Shown: positions 37,021-46,085, counted from the first letter of the stretch. The stretch is DNA of 64,000 nucleotides from Sinorhizobium sp. RAC02 (GCF_001713395.1 NZ_CP016450.1:1178001-1242000); one strand, 5' to 3'. The notes: a model not told the origin generated them from the letters alone. Program-made: numbers and translations.

Positions 37021-38670
37021 ATGAACAGGGAAAAGCTTACGAACCACATTCGCCCACTGCTTGCCGGTGCAGCTTTCTCGCTGCTGTTCGTTTCGGGTGG
37101 CATGGCGCCGGCCTTTGCGGAAACGCCGGCCGATACGCTGGTGCAGGCTTGGGCAATCGACGATACGATCACGCTCGACCCAGCCGAATCCTTCGAGCTG
37201 TCGCCGGCCGAGTTCATCGGCAATGCCTATGACATGCTGGTTCGCCTCGACATTGCCGACACGACCAAAGTCAAGGGCGGCGTCGCCGACAGCTGGACCG
37301 TGTCTGACGACGGCCTCACCTATACGTTCAAGCTGAAACCGGGCATCAAGTTCGCTTCCGGCAACCCGGTAACCGCCGAGGATGTCGCCTGGTCCTTCGA
37401 GCGCGTCGTCAAGCTCGACAAGAGCCCCGCCTTCATCCTCACCCAGTTCGGCCTGACTGGCGACAATGTCGCTGAAAAGGCCAAGGCCGTTGACGAAAGC
37501 ACTTTCGTCTTCACCGTCGATAAGGCCTATGCGCCGAGCTTCGTGCTGAACTGCCTCACCGCCACCGTCGGCGCCGTGCTCGACAAGAAGCTGGTGATGG
37601 AGCACGCCGAAGCCAAGACGCCGAGTGACGAGTACAAATACGACACCGATTTCGGCTATGGCTGGCTGAAGACCAACTATGCCGGCTCCGGCCCGTTCAA
37701 GATTCGCGACTGGCGCGCCAACGAAATCCTCGTTCTGGAACGCAACGACAACTACTATGGCGAAAAGCCCGCGCTGACCCGCGTCATCTACCGCCACGTC
37801 AAGGAAAGCGCGACGCAGCGCCTGATGCTGGAAGCCGGCGACGTCGATGTCGCCCGCAACCTGGAGCCGGGCGATCTCGACGCCGTTTCGAAGAATGCGG
37901 ATTTGACGACGACAAGCGCGCCGAAGGGCACAGTCTATTACATCAGCCTCAACCAGAAGAACGAGAACCTCGCCAAGCCCGAGGTGCGTGAGGCCTTCAA
38001 GTATCTCGTCGACTACGACGCGATCGGCGCGACCCTGATCAAGGGCATCGGCGAGATCCGCCAGACCTATCAGGCCAAGGGCGTGCTCGGTGCGCTGGAG
38101 GCAAGTCCTTACAAGTTCGACGTGGCGAAGGCCAAGGAACTGTTGGAGAAGGTTGGCCTGAAGGATGGCTTCTCCGTGACCTTCGACGTGCGCAACACGC
38201 AGCCGGTAACGGGCATCGCCGAATCCTTCCAGCAAACCGCCGGCCAGGCCGGCGTGAAGATCGAGATCATTCCCGGCGACGGCAAGCAGACGCTGACCAA
38301 GTACCGCGCCCGCAACCACGATCTCTATATTGGCCAGTGGGGCATGGACTACTGGGATCCGAACTCGAACGGCGAGGCCTTCACCTCCAATCCCGACAAT
38401 GGAGACGATGCCTCCGTCAAGACGCTCGCCTGGCGCAATGCCTGGGATATTCCGGAACTGACCGCCGAGTCCAAGGCCGCCCTTCTGGAGCGTGACAACG
38501 CCAAGCGTGCGGCGATGTATGAAAAGCTGCAGCAGCAGGCACTGGAAACGAGCCCCTTCGTCATGATCTTCCAGCAGATCGAGGTCGCGGGCGTTCGTGG
38601 CAACGTCAAGGGCTACACGCTCGGCCCGAGCTTCGATTCCAACCCGCTCGCACCCGTGTCCAAGGAATAG
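37021..38670 (+). CDS. Peptide/dipeptide ABC transporter substrate-binding protein
   Basis: A 549-aa SBP_bac_5 protein with signal peptide (LAGAAFSLLFVSGGMAPAFA). ATG 37021 has a GGGGA six bases upstream; ATG 36967 is in frame but would precede the signal. GLTYTFKLKPGIKFASGNPV, AGSGPFKIRDWRANEILVLE and NDNYYGEKPALTRVIYRHV are typical of DppA/OppA. It is the first gene of a five-gene operon with two permeases and two ATPases. Ligand preference cannot be read from sequence alone. Codon use is high-GC, unlike the preceding island genes. Confidence 0.93.
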   Translation: MNREKLTNHIRPLLAGAAFSLLFVSGGMAPAFAETPADTLVQAWAIDDTITLDPAESFELSPAEFIGNAYDMLVRLDIADTTKVKGGVADSWTVSDDGLTYTFKLKPGIKFASGNPVTAEDVAWSFERVVKLDKSPAFILTQFGLTGDNVAEKAKAVDESTFVFTVDKAYAPSFVLNCLTATVGAVLDKKLVMEHAEAKTPSDEYKYDTDFGYGWLKTNYAGSGPFKIRDWRANEILVLERNDNYYGEKPALTRVIYRHVKESATQRLMLEAGDVDVARNLEPGDLDAVSKNADLTTTSAPKGTVYYISLNQKNENLAKPEVREAFKYLVDYDAIGATLIKGIGEIRQTYQAKGVLGALEASPYKFDVAKAKELLEKVGLKDGFSVTFDVRNTQPVTGIAESFQQTAGQAGVKIEIIPGDGKQTLTKYRARNHDLYIGQWGMDYWDPNSNGEAFTSNPDNGDDASVKTLAWRNAWDIPELTAESKAALLERDNAKRAAMYEKLQQQALETSPFVMIFQQIEVAGVRGNVKGYTLGPSFDSNPLAPVSKE

Positions 38671-38676
38671 TCTTCC

Positions 38677-39744
38677 TTGAGCATGATGGAAACGCGCAAG
38701 CAGGCAGGGCGCGCCAGATGGCGCGCCTATGGGCGGTTGAAATCGGTGGTGGGATTCCTCGTCGTCGTCGCCACCACCTATCTCGGCCTGCTCGCCGTCA
38801 CCTTCTTCATCGGCCGCGTCGTGCCGATCGATCCGGTTCTGGCGATCGTCGGCGATCGGGCGCCTGCCCATGTGGTGGAGCGCGTGCGGCTGGAAATGGG
38901 GTTGAACCTGCCCTATTACCAGCAGTTCTGGCTCTATATGAAAGGCGTGCTCAGCGGTGATTTCGGCACATCGGTGCTGACGACAAACCCTGTAATGACC
39001 GACATTCGCCGCGTCTTCCCCGCGACCATGGAGCTGGCCACCGTCGGGACGATCATCGGCGCGCTCCTCGGTATTCCGCTCGGCGTGCTCGCGGCCGTCA
39101 GGCGCGGCAGCATTAGCGACCAGGTGGTGCGCATCGTCGGCCTCGTCGGCTATTCGGTGCCGATCTTCTGGCTCGGCCTGCTCGCCCTGCTCGTCTTCTA
39201 TGCACGCCTCGGGTGGGTCTCTGGCCCCGGCCGCATCGATGTCGTATTCGAGTACACGTTCACGCCGGTTACTGGCTTCTTCCTGTTGGATGCAATTATC
39301 AATCGCGACTGGGCAGCATTCCGCGACATCGTCTCGCACATCATCCTGCCCGCCTCGCTGCTCGGCTATTTCTCCATGGCCTACATCAGCCGCATGACAC
39401 GCTCCTTCATGCTGAACGAGCTTGGCCAGGAATACATCGTCGCAGCGCGCGCCAAAGGCCTGTCAGAGGCCCGCATCATTTGGGGTCATGCATTGCGCAA
39501 TGCCTCCGTGCCGCTCATCACTGTGATCGCGCTCTCCTATGCCGGCCTGCTCGAAGGCTCGGTGCTGACGGAGACCGTCTTCGCCTGGCCGGGGCTTGGT
39601 CTCTACATCACCAATTCCCTGCAAAACGCCGACATGAACGCGGTGCTAGGCGGCACCATCGTCATCGGTTCCGTCTTCATCGCCATCAATCTTCTCTCCG
39701 ACGTGCTCTACCGCATGCTCGATCCCCGAACGAGGACACGATGA
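38677..39744 (+). CDS. Peptide ABC transporter permease (DppB type)
   Basis: A 355-aa inner-membrane permease with about six membrane segments. The EAA loop, which contacts the ATPase, is EYIVAARAKGLSEARIIWGH, followed by ALRNASVPLITV. The start is TTG 38677 or ATG 38683. The stop overlaps the next permease start (ATGA). An N-terminal basic stretch (RKQAGRARWRAYGRLK) precedes the first membrane helix. Confidence 0.92.
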   Translation: MSMMETRKQAGRARWRAYGRLKSVVGFLVVVATTYLGLLAVTFFIGRVVPIDPVLAIVGDRAPAHVVERVRLEMGLNLPYYQQFWLYMKGVLSGDFGTSVLTTNPVMTDIRRVFPATMELATVGTIIGALLGIPLGVLAAVRRGSISDQVVRIVGLVGYSVPIFWLGLLALLVFYARLGWVSGPGRIDVVFEYTFTPVTGFFLLDAIINRDWAAFRDIVSHIILPASLLGYFSMAYISRMTRSFMLNELGQEYIVAARAKGLSEARIIWGHALRNASVPLITVIALSYAGLLEGSVLTETVFAWPGLGLYITNSLQNADMNAVLGGTIVIGSVFIAINLLSDVLYRMLDPRTRTR

Positions 39745-40658
39745 GGGAAGTCACCATGACCCGTCGCGAATGGCTCCTGACCGACAGGCCGCAATCGCGC
39801 ATGCAGGCCCGGCTCGGCCGTGCCTATGTCGCCTGGCGGCGGTTTACCGCCAACCGTCTCGCCGTCATCGGCCTTGTCATCATTCTCGGCCTCGTCGTCC
39901 TCGCCGCTTTTGCCCCGTTGCTGGCACCCCATTCGCCTTATATCGGCGATCTTGCCAAGGCGCGCCTGCTGTCGCCAGGGCCGGGGCATTGGCTTGGCAC
40001 GGATGATCAAGGCCGCGATATCCTGTCGCGCCTCATCTACGGCTCACGGCTGACCTTGCAGGTCGTGCTGCTGGTTGCGGTCATTGCCGCACCCATCGGC
40101 CTTCTCGTCGGCACGGTCGCCGGTTATGCGGGTGGCTGGGTGGATGCGGTACTGATGCGCATCACCGATATCTTCCTCGCCTTCCCTAAACTCGTGCTGG
40201 CGCTTGCCTTTGTCGCAGCTCTCGGGCCAGGCATCGGCAACGCCATCATCGCCATCGCCATCACCTCCTGGCCGCCCTATGCGCGCATCGCGCGCGCCGA
40301 GACGCTGACGGTACGCAATTCCGACTATATCCTGGCAGTGCAACTGATGGGAGCCTCGCCCTGGCGCATCGTGCTGCGCCATATCATGCCGCTCTGCATC
40401 TCCTCCCTCATCGTGCGTGTGACGCTCGACATGGCGGGAATCATCTTGACGGCAGCCGGCCTTGGCTTTCTCGGCCTCGGCGCGCAGCCGCCGCTGCCCG
40501 AGTGGGGCGCGATGATCGCTTCCGGCCGGCGCTTCATCCTCGATCAATGGTGGGTAGCCGCGGCTCCGGGCTTCGCGATCCTCATCGTCAGTCTCGGCTT
40601 CAACCTGCTGGGTGACGGCCTTCGAGATGCGCTCGATCCGCGTGGGAGCGGCCAATGA
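39741..40658 (+). CDS. Peptide ABC transporter permease (DppC type)
   Basis: A 305-aa partner permease. HWLGTDDQGRDILSRLIYGS is the DppC/OppC signature before the transmembrane domain, and the EAA loop is YILAVQLMGASPWRIVLRH. The ATG at 39741 overlaps the preceding stop; the long upstream open frame in this phase is a shadow of dppB. The end overlaps the first ATPase start. Confidence 0.93.
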   Translation: MREVTMTRREWLLTDRPQSRMQARLGRAYVAWRRFTANRLAVIGLVIILGLVVLAAFAPLLAPHSPYIGDLAKARLLSPGPGHWLGTDDQGRDILSRLIYGSRLTLQVVLLVAVIAAPIGLLVGTVAGYAGGWVDAVLMRITDIFLAFPKLVLALAFVAALGPGIGNAIIAIAITSWPPYARIARAETLTVRNSDYILAVQLMGASPWRIVLRHIMPLCISSLIVRVTLDMAGIILTAAGLGFLGLGAQPPLPEWGAMIASGRRFILDQWWVAAAPGFAILIVSLGFNLLGDGLRDALDPRGSGQ

Positions 40659-41488
40659 GGGCGCTGCTTGATGTCGAGGACCTTCGCGTGTCCTTCCCAA
40701 CGCGCACCGGCGTCATCGAAGCCGTGCGCGGCGTCTCCTTCACACTTGGCCGCGAGCGCCTCGGCATTGTCGGTGAGAGCGGTTCCGGCAAGTCCCAGAC
40801 CGGCCGCGCGATCATGGGGCTGACCGCAGAGCACGGCGTAATCTCGGCCAGCAAGCTTGATTTCAACGGCACTGATCTCCTCAAGGCCTCGAAGGCAGAG
40901 CGACGCGCGCTGCGGGGCAAACGCATCGCGATGATCCTGCAGGATCCGAAATATTCGCTGAACCCGGTCATGACCATCGGCCGGCAGATCGTCGAGACGC
41001 TGCGCACGCACGAGCCGGTTGGCAAAGCAGAGGCGAAGAGGCGCGCGCTCGACATGCTGGCTGCCGTGCAGATCCGCGATCCCGAACGCGTCTTCGGCCT
41101 CTATCCGCACGAGGTTTCCGGCGGCATGGGCCAGCGCGCGATGATCGCCATGATGCTGATTGCCGGCCCGGAACTTTTGATTGCCGACGAACCGACCTCG
41201 GCGCTCGACGTGACCGTGCAACTCGACGTTCTCGGCATCCTCAATCGTCTTGTCGCCGAGCGCGGCATGGGGCTGATCTTCATCTCGCACGACCTGCGCC
41301 TCGTCTCCTCGTTCTGCGACCGGGTCATCGTTATGTATGCCGGTCGCATCATGGAGGAACTGCCGGCTGCGCGGCTTGCCGACGCACAGCATCCCTATAC
41401 CCGCGGCCTGCTCAACTGCATGCCCGAGATCGGCGCTGAGCGGCACCCGTTGCCGGTGCTCGACCGGAAGCCGGAGTGGATGACATGA
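40655..41488 (+). CDS. Peptide ABC transporter ATPase (DppD type)
   Basis: A 277-aa ATPase: Walker [15 protein letters not shown], signature VSGGMGQRAMIAMML (SGGM rather than SGGQ, as in many DppD), Walker [17 protein letters not shown] and H-loop FISHDLRL. The C-terminal Fe-S-type cysteine region of some DppD proteins is not apparent. It couples by 4-bp overlaps to both neighbours. Confidence 0.93.
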   Translation: MRALLDVEDLRVSFPTRTGVIEAVRGVSFTLGRERLGIVGESGSGKSQTGRAIMGLTAEHGVISASKLDFNGTDLLKASKAERRALRGKRIAMILQDPKYSLNPVMTIGRQIVETLRTHEPVGKAEAKRRALDMLAAVQIRDPERVFGLYPHEVSGGMGQRAMIAMMLIAGPELLIADEPTSALDVTVQLDVLGILNRLVAERGMGLIFISHDLRLVSSFCDRVIVMYAGRIMEELPAARLADAQHPYTRGLLNCMPEIGAERHPLPVLDRKPEWMT

Positions 41489-42261
41489 CACCGGCTCTCG
41501 CCATAGAAGGCCTAGGCGTCGCCTTCGACGATTTCGTGGCGCTCGAAGATGTCAGCCTTTCGGTGGCGCCTAGCGAGTCCTTCGGTCTTGTCGGCGAATC
41601 CGGCTCCGGCAAGTCGACGCTGCTGCGCGCCGTGGCTGGCGTTGCTCCGGTTTCTACAGGGGCGATTGCAGTCGACGGTACGATACTCGGAAAACGGCGC
41701 GACAAAGCCTTCTACCGCAAGGTCCAGATGGTGTTCCAGGACCCCTATGGTTCACTCCATCCGCGCCAGACGGTAGATCGACTGCTCCTTGAGCCCCTTG
41801 CCATCCATGGCTTCGACGATACCGAAGGCCGTATCGTGCACGCGCTCGACGAGGTCGGGCTCGGGCCAAGCTTCCGCTTCCGCTATTCGCACCAACTGTC
41901 CGGTGGCCAGCGGCAGCGCGTGGCGATTGCGCGCGCATTGATTCTCGAGCCGTCCATCCTTTTGCTCGACGAGCCGACATCGGCGCTCGATGCATCCGTT
42001 CAAGCCGAAGTGCTGAATCTGCTCGAGCAGTTGCGCGCCGCGCGGCAACTCACTTACGTGATGGTCAGTCACGATCTCGCCGTCATCACTCATTTGTGCG
42101 ACCGGCTGATGGTCATGCAGAACGGTCGCGCTGTGGAGCAACTCGCGTCCGCCGACCTCGCCGCCGGCAAGGTGACGCAGGATTACACACGCGGCTTGCT
42201 CGTCGCCAGCAAGGGTTTTCGGCGTGACCAGCGAGCGTTTGATAAAAGGTTTGCAAAATGA
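41485..42261 (+). CDS. Peptide ABC transporter ATPase (DppF type)
   Basis: A 258-aa ATPase: Walker [17 protein letters not shown], signature [15 protein letters not shown], Walker [18 protein letters not shown]-loop MVSHDLAV. It is last in the operon; the ATG at 41485 overlaps the previous stop. A further in-frame GTG at 41476 is less likely. No clear terminator is seen before the convergent acetyltransferase gene. Confidence 0.93.
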   Translation: MTPALAIEGLGVAFDDFVALEDVSLSVAPSESFGLVGESGSGKSTLLRAVAGVAPVSTGAIAVDGTILGKRRDKAFYRKVQMVFQDPYGSLHPRQTVDRLLLEPLAIHGFDDTEGRIVHALDEVGLGPSFRFRYSHQLSGGQRQRVAIARALILEPSILLLDEPTSALDASVQAEVLNLLEQLRAARQLTYVMVSHDLAVITHLCDRLMVMQNGRAVEQLASADLAAGKVTQDYTRGLLVASKGFRRDQRAFDKRFAK

Positions 42262-42358
42262 TTTTTGGTGCAATCTTCAGCATTGATCTGCGAAGAGCCG
42301 CTGTCGCTGGAAGCTGATGACGCCATCCACGGCGAGGCGCCGCTTGTTCAAGAACCGG

Positions 42359-42889
42359 TCAGGTTGATTTCCATTCTGGCCGCAACAATCCCATAATTGC
42401 GGTATCCCACCGCTCGTTGCCCACTTTGACAGACGATCGCCTTACCCCCTCATGGGAAAACCCAATCTTGGTGTAGGTCCGAATAGCGGGGTCGTTCCAG
42501 CTATAAACGTTCAGTTCCGCCCTTTCGATTTCCGGGTAGGAGAAGGCTTTTTCCAAGACTGCTTTAAGCATGGGAACCGCGAGGCCTTGTCCTCGACTAT
42601 TCGGTGCGATCATGACACGTGCGATCCGGGCGACACCATTTCTCCAATCAAGGGCTAGTTGGACATGACCTACAAGAGCTTGAGTGGCATCAGCAGCCAT
42701 CCAGCATAAACGTTTGGGTGGTGTTGTTTTTCCCTCGATCAGCATCTGCTCAAGCTGATGGTCGGTGATCGGATAGGTCAGATCAGGCCCTCCCCATTGC
42801 ACGAGATCGCGCTCACTTCTTAGCCAGCCCCCAAGAGCCGCAAAGTGCTTATTTTCGAGATCGATTAACGTCATGATCGCTGCTGTCAT
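42359..42889 (-). CDS. GNAT family N-acetyltransferase
   Basis: A 176-aa enzyme of the RimJ/RimL type: RIARVMIAPNSRGQGLAVPML is the acetyl-CoA loop, and LNVYSWNDPAIRTYTKIGF is the C-terminal motif. ATG at 42874 is an alternative start and neither has a strong ribosome-binding site. It is convergent with the peptide transporter. Substrate unknown. Confidence 0.85.
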   Translation of the reverse strand: MTAAIMTLIDLENKHFAALGGWLRSERDLVQWGGPDLTYPITDHQLEQMLIEGKTTPPKRLCWMAADATQALVGHVQLALDWRNGVARIARVMIAPNSRGQGLAVPMLKAVLEKAFSYPEIERAELNVYSWNDPAIRTYTKIGFSHEGVRRSSVKVGNERWDTAIMGLLRPEWKST

Positions 42890-43055
42890 GCGTCATACTT
42901 ACATGGTCCGACCTATAGCCCACAACTCTAATGCAATGACTGGTTCAGCGCGAAGCTGCTGCCTCCGTCAGAGCAGCAACTCTATTCCATCTTCGGTAGC
43001 TCGACGGTCTGAGGAGTGGCCACCACAGACGTAAACACGTCGCGTTGGGTGATTG

Positions 43056-43271
43056 CTACCGCTTAGATACGGTGGCTCTCATGAGCTTGCCGATATACGG
43101 GACGTCCTCTTGAACGGTTGCTGTTCGGAGGGTCGGCTTGCCTTCCTTATTCTCGGCGCTGACCGTGAGGGTGATGTGCGACCCCACAGCATGTGGTTTG
43201 ATGAACAGTATTTTCTCGGAATCTAGCAGTATGGGGGAGTTGTTATCCGTCGTTAACTGCAACAATGCCAT
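43056..43271 (-). CDS. Hypothetical protein, small beta-rich
   Basis: A 71-aa product with GGAG 8 bases before the ATG. The pattern ILLDSEKILFIKPHAVGSHI then TLTVSAENK is beta-strand rich and reminiscent of FlbD-like small proteins, but the similarity is too short to name. No signal peptide. Confidence 0.5.
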   Translation of the reverse strand: MALLQLTTDNNSPILLDSEKILFIKPHAVGSHITLTVSAENKEGKPTLRTATVQEDVPYIGKLMRATVSKR

Positions 43272-43661
43272 TCATCTGTCTCCGTACTAGTCTTGCTGTC
43301 GGTTTGGCAATGAATTCACGAAACAGATCGACGATTCTTCTACGGGCGAGGCGGTAAATATATTCGAAACAGATTTTCCTTGGTGTCGGAAAGCTAGAGA
43401 TGTCTTTCCAAGAGGCACCCATCGGTCAAAATTTTGCCGAATTTGTTTCGGTGCAACAAAGCTAACGCAAATTTATGTCCAGGTGCCGCCGAGCCAGAAA
43501 TGACGCAGGTCACCAACGAGGTGAGGCGGTGGAAGCTTATGGGAACGGGATCAGGTGTGCCGGCGTCCGCGCAATGGACTCTCTATTCCATCTCAGGAAG
43601 CTCGCCCGCTTGAAACAGGCCCCGCGGCGCAAGCCGCGGGCTTCTTGGAAGGGCCGCGCTC
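43272..43661. other. Intergenic region with a gene fragment
   Basis: About 390 bases between the small hypothetical gene and the RTX gene. The left half is AT-rich without features. From 43500 a 37-codon frame (MTQVTNEVRRWKLMGTG...) contains the EVRRWKLMG repeat described separately; at 43600-43660 a short GC-rich hairpin (GCCCCGCGGC region) may be the RTX terminator. Confidence 0.4.
43516..43543 (+). repeat. Degenerate coding repeat, copy A (EVRRWKLMG)
   Basis: Twenty-five of 28 bases match copy B at 45050-45077, and all three differences are synonymous third-base changes in a frame reading NEVRRWKLMG. This suggests remnants of two related genes. Confidence 0.6.
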
Positions 43662-44945
43662 CTAGACAATGAAGAAATCAGCATTGGTCAGCGCAAGCCC
43701 GGCTGCAAGCTTGGCAAACTGCACGGTTCCGCCGGAGGCAGAACCGTTGCTGTCGTAGATCAGCGCACCCGTCGACGAGTTGTAGATCACACGGTCGCTC
43801 GCATCAACTGCCGCTGTTCCGATCCGGAAAGCCGCAGATGAAAGCCCACCGTTCGCGCCGACAGCCGTGAAGATGGAGTTGTCCAGCCAGATCGTGTCGG
43901 CCGCCACGTTGAAATCGACAATGGTGTCTTTGTTCGTGGAACTGCTGAGGGCCGTGTTGAACACGAAGGCATCCGAGCCGCCGCCACCTCTCATTGCGTC
44001 GTTACCGCTGCCGCCATAAAGCCTATCGTTACCGTTGCCGGCACTGATTGCGTCGTTGCCCGCTCCACCGCTCAAGGAGTTGTTGCCTGAATTCCCGAGC
44101 ACGGTGTTGTTGAGGGTATTTCCGGCGGAGCTGATGTTTGCTGAGCCGATCAGAGTTACCTTCTCGACATTGGCGGTCATGGTCCAACTGATGGATGATT
44201 GAACCAGGTCGGCGCCGCCTCCCGCGGCCTCCGCTACGACGTCGCGGGCATTGTCGAGGACGTAGATATCGTTGCCGGTTCCACCCGACATCCTATCTGT
44301 CCCAGCCCTGCCGTCGAGAATGTTGTTGCCAGAATTCCCGACCAGCCTGTTGCTCAAGGCGTTTCCGGTTGCATTGATATTTCCTGAGCCGACCAACCGT
44401 AGATTTTCGAAATCACCATGAAAGGCGTCTGCACTAAGCGCAAACGAGATAGACGAGTAGACTTCGTCAATACCATTGCTATCTTCACCGCCGAGCTTTC
44501 CTTCAAAAACGCTATCGAGGATATTGTCGACATAGTACCTGTCGTTTCCGGTTCCGCCACTCATGCGGTCCGCCCCGGTGCCGCCGATCAATATGTCATT
44601 TCCAGCCCATCCTACCAAGCTGTCAGATCCTGCTCCGCCGAGTAAAGTATCGTTGCCGGGGTTAGGTGTGTTTTGCCAATCTCCAGCTATCTGATCGTCA
44701 CCATCTCCTCCTTCGAGGCGGTCGCTACCGCCCGCGCCCGAAAGGAAATCGTCGCCCGCCCCGCCCCTGAGTATGTCGCTGTTGCTATCGGTGTCAGGTT
44801 GGCCAGGATTACCATTGCCATCGTAAATCCGGTCGCTACCAGCCCCGCCGTCGATTGTATCGCTTCCGCCGCGGCCATAGATGAAGTCATCATTCGCAGT
44901 GCCGGTGTAGATATCGTCGCCGTCGGTAAGAATGATATCGACCAT
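43662..44945 (-). CDS. RTX (hemolysin-type calcium-binding repeat) protein
   Basis: A 427-aa protein made largely of glycine/aspartate nonapeptides, about a dozen, in blocks such as GGTGADRMSGGTGNDRYYV and GGSGNDAMRGGGGSDAFVF. These form calcium-loaded beta-rolls. There is no N-terminal signal peptide; the non-repeat C-terminus (FAKLAAGLALTNADFFIV) is the expected type I secretion signal region. No ABC/MFP secretion genes are adjacent, so export would rely on genes elsewhere. No enzymatic domain is visible; surface or biofilm roles are known for such proteins in rhizobia. Confidence 0.9.
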   Translation of the reverse strand: MVDIILTDGDDIYTGTANDDFIYGRGGSDTIDGGAGSDRIYDGNGNPGQPDTDSNSDILRGGAGDDFLSGAGGSDRLEGGDGDDQIAGDWQNTPNPGNDTLLGGAGSDSLVGWAGNDILIGGTGADRMSGGTGNDRYYVDNILDSVFEGKLGGEDSNGIDEVYSSISFALSADAFHGDFENLRLVGSGNINATGNALSNRLVGNSGNNILDGRAGTDRMSGGTGNDIYVLDNARDVVAEAAGGGADLVQSSISWTMTANVEKVTLIGSANISSAGNTLNNTVLGNSGNNSLSGGAGNDAISAGNGNDRLYGGSGNDAMRGGGGSDAFVFNTALSSSTNKDTIVDFNVAADTIWLDNSIFTAVGANGGLSSAAFRIGTAAVDASDRVIYNSSTGALIYDSNGSASGGTVQFAKLAAGLALTNADFFIV

Positions 44946-45049
44946 TGGGGGCTCCTTCGCTCAGACAGGAACCGATGCAAATAGGCCCGCAGCCTCTGCG
45001 GTCAATATTTAACGTGCGAATATTCTTATATGGACACAGCCGCCAAACG

Positions 45050-45077
45050 ACGAGGTAAGACGGTGGAAGCTCATGGG
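45050..45077 (+). repeat. Degenerate coding repeat, copy B (EVRRWKLMG)
   Basis: The frame reads NDEVRRWKLMGMGALGVTGL, a hydrophilic segment then a hydrophobic one. It is cut by the 3' end of the integrase remnant on the opposite strand about 40 bp on. The matching copy is at 43516-43543, so the two flank the RTX gene. Confidence 0.6.
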
Positions 45078-45117
45078 GATGGGGGCGCTTGGCGTTACCG
45101 GCCTCGCAGCGATGGCG

Positions 45118-45720
45118 CTAAGGTTGCGCCAAGTACGCCGCCCACGCGGCCATGATCTCGCGACGCTTCTCCAGTGCATTGCCACGTCGATACGCTCGTT
45201 CCATTGCGTTGCCGACGGTATGCGCCAAGCAGGTCTCTACATCAGCCTATTGAAATGACGTGGCATCGCCGCACCAATCACGAAAGCTCGACCTAAAGCC
45301 ATGCGTTCTAAAGTCGCCACCGCCAGCGCGGCGTAGTGCCATTGCAAGCGCCATGGCCGAAAGAGTTTCCGCACGGGCGCCCGGGAAAACGTATTCGTCT
45401 GACCTGCCGCGCATGTGATCGACAATGGCCCAGGCCTGATTGCCGAGGGGAACGACGTGTTCGCGCTTTCCCTTCATCCGCAGGGTAGGGACACGCCACA
45501 AGCGTCCTTCTTCTTCGATTTCTGACCACTTTGCACCCGTGGTCTCTCCGGAACGCGCGGCGGTTAGAATTGTGAAGCCTAGAGCCTGCATAGAGGGCGA
45601 GGGGCGTGCGATGACCTTCCTGTAGAACGCCGGAACATCGGTGAAGGGCATTACGTCATGGCGGCCTCGCTGCAGCTTGGTACGCGGTGGAAGGAGGTTC
45701 GCCAGGTAGGATTGCGACAC
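45118..45720 (-). pseudogene. P4-type tyrosine integrase remnant, truncated and amber-interrupted
   Basis: The visible part starts around SYLANLLPPRTKL; the roughly 200 N-terminal residues of a P4-type integrase are missing. The catalytic region is recognisable: ILTAARSGETTGAKW (Arg I), then THGFRSSFRDWCGDATSFQ (His-X-X-Arg). TAG at 45247-45249 then interrupts the frame, which continues in phase as LAHTVGNAMERAYRRGN with the final His and the Tyr nucleophile, ending at TAG 45118-45120. The enzyme cannot work without its N-terminus. It lies 77 bp from the right-hand direct repeat, as expected of the island's own integrase. Confidence 0.88.
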
Positions 45721-46085
45721 AACTAATTGATTTTCATAAAAACTATGATGTGCTCTGATATGTCTAGAAGTACCATTTGGTGAACTGGTATTGAAGACAC
45801 CTCTTCCGCCATAACATTTTAATAATATTCAGCAATTTCTTTGACAAAGCGTGCCTGTCTTGGTGCGGTCTGGGATAATGCTGCAACTGCATTCCTGTCG
45901 CAGGCGATACATCCATCGTCGCCAGCGGTGGCTTTCGCGAGCCATACGCAGCCGCATTCCCCTTGCAGTCTCCTCTTGCCAGCGCTCACTCCTGCTGCTC
46001 TGCATTTGAACACGGTCGAGCAGGGAACTGACCCGTTTTGACCTGGCAAGGACATCCGAGTTTTATCGAATATCCGTCTTACCGG
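45721..46085. other. Gene-poor stretch spanning the right island end
   Basis: AT-rich from 45721 to 45840 around the direct repeat. Overlapping short frames on both strands at 45819-46055 could each encode a cysteine-containing peptide, but neither has a convincing start, so I call nothing there. Confidence 0.4.
45798..45811. repeat. attR-like direct repeat
   Basis: CACCTCTTCCGCCA, identical to the last 14 bases of tRNA-Ser at 33255-33268. The flanking bases differ, so only the repeat itself is shared. Confidence 0.8.

Larger units (their letters stand above)
33255..45811. mobile_element. Putative genomic island integrated at tRNA-Ser(UGA)
   Basis: The region is bounded by an exact 14-bp direct repeat: the tRNA 3' end on the left and a copy at 45798-45811 on the right. 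A tyrosine-integrase remnant sits 77 bp inside the right repeat. The left 3.5 kb is lower in GC and full of disrupted genes; the 37-42.3 kb part carries an intact, high-GC peptide transporter. No conjugation, replication or phage structural genes are seen, so it is probably a decayed, immobile island. The repeat and integrase are seen; their being att sites is inference from known tRNA-targeting integrases. Confidence 0.75.

Noticed and set aside
39213..39740. A long in-phase upstream extension of the second permease
   Set aside because: It lies within the first permease gene and is a shadow; the DppC-type N-terminus and coupled ATG support 39741.
45819..46055. Overlapping short frames on both strands (minus 78 codons, plus 66 codons)
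   Set aside because: The minus frame has a CGCVWLAKATAG...CIACD pattern that looks partly coding, but neither has a convincing ribosome-binding site and they overlap completely.
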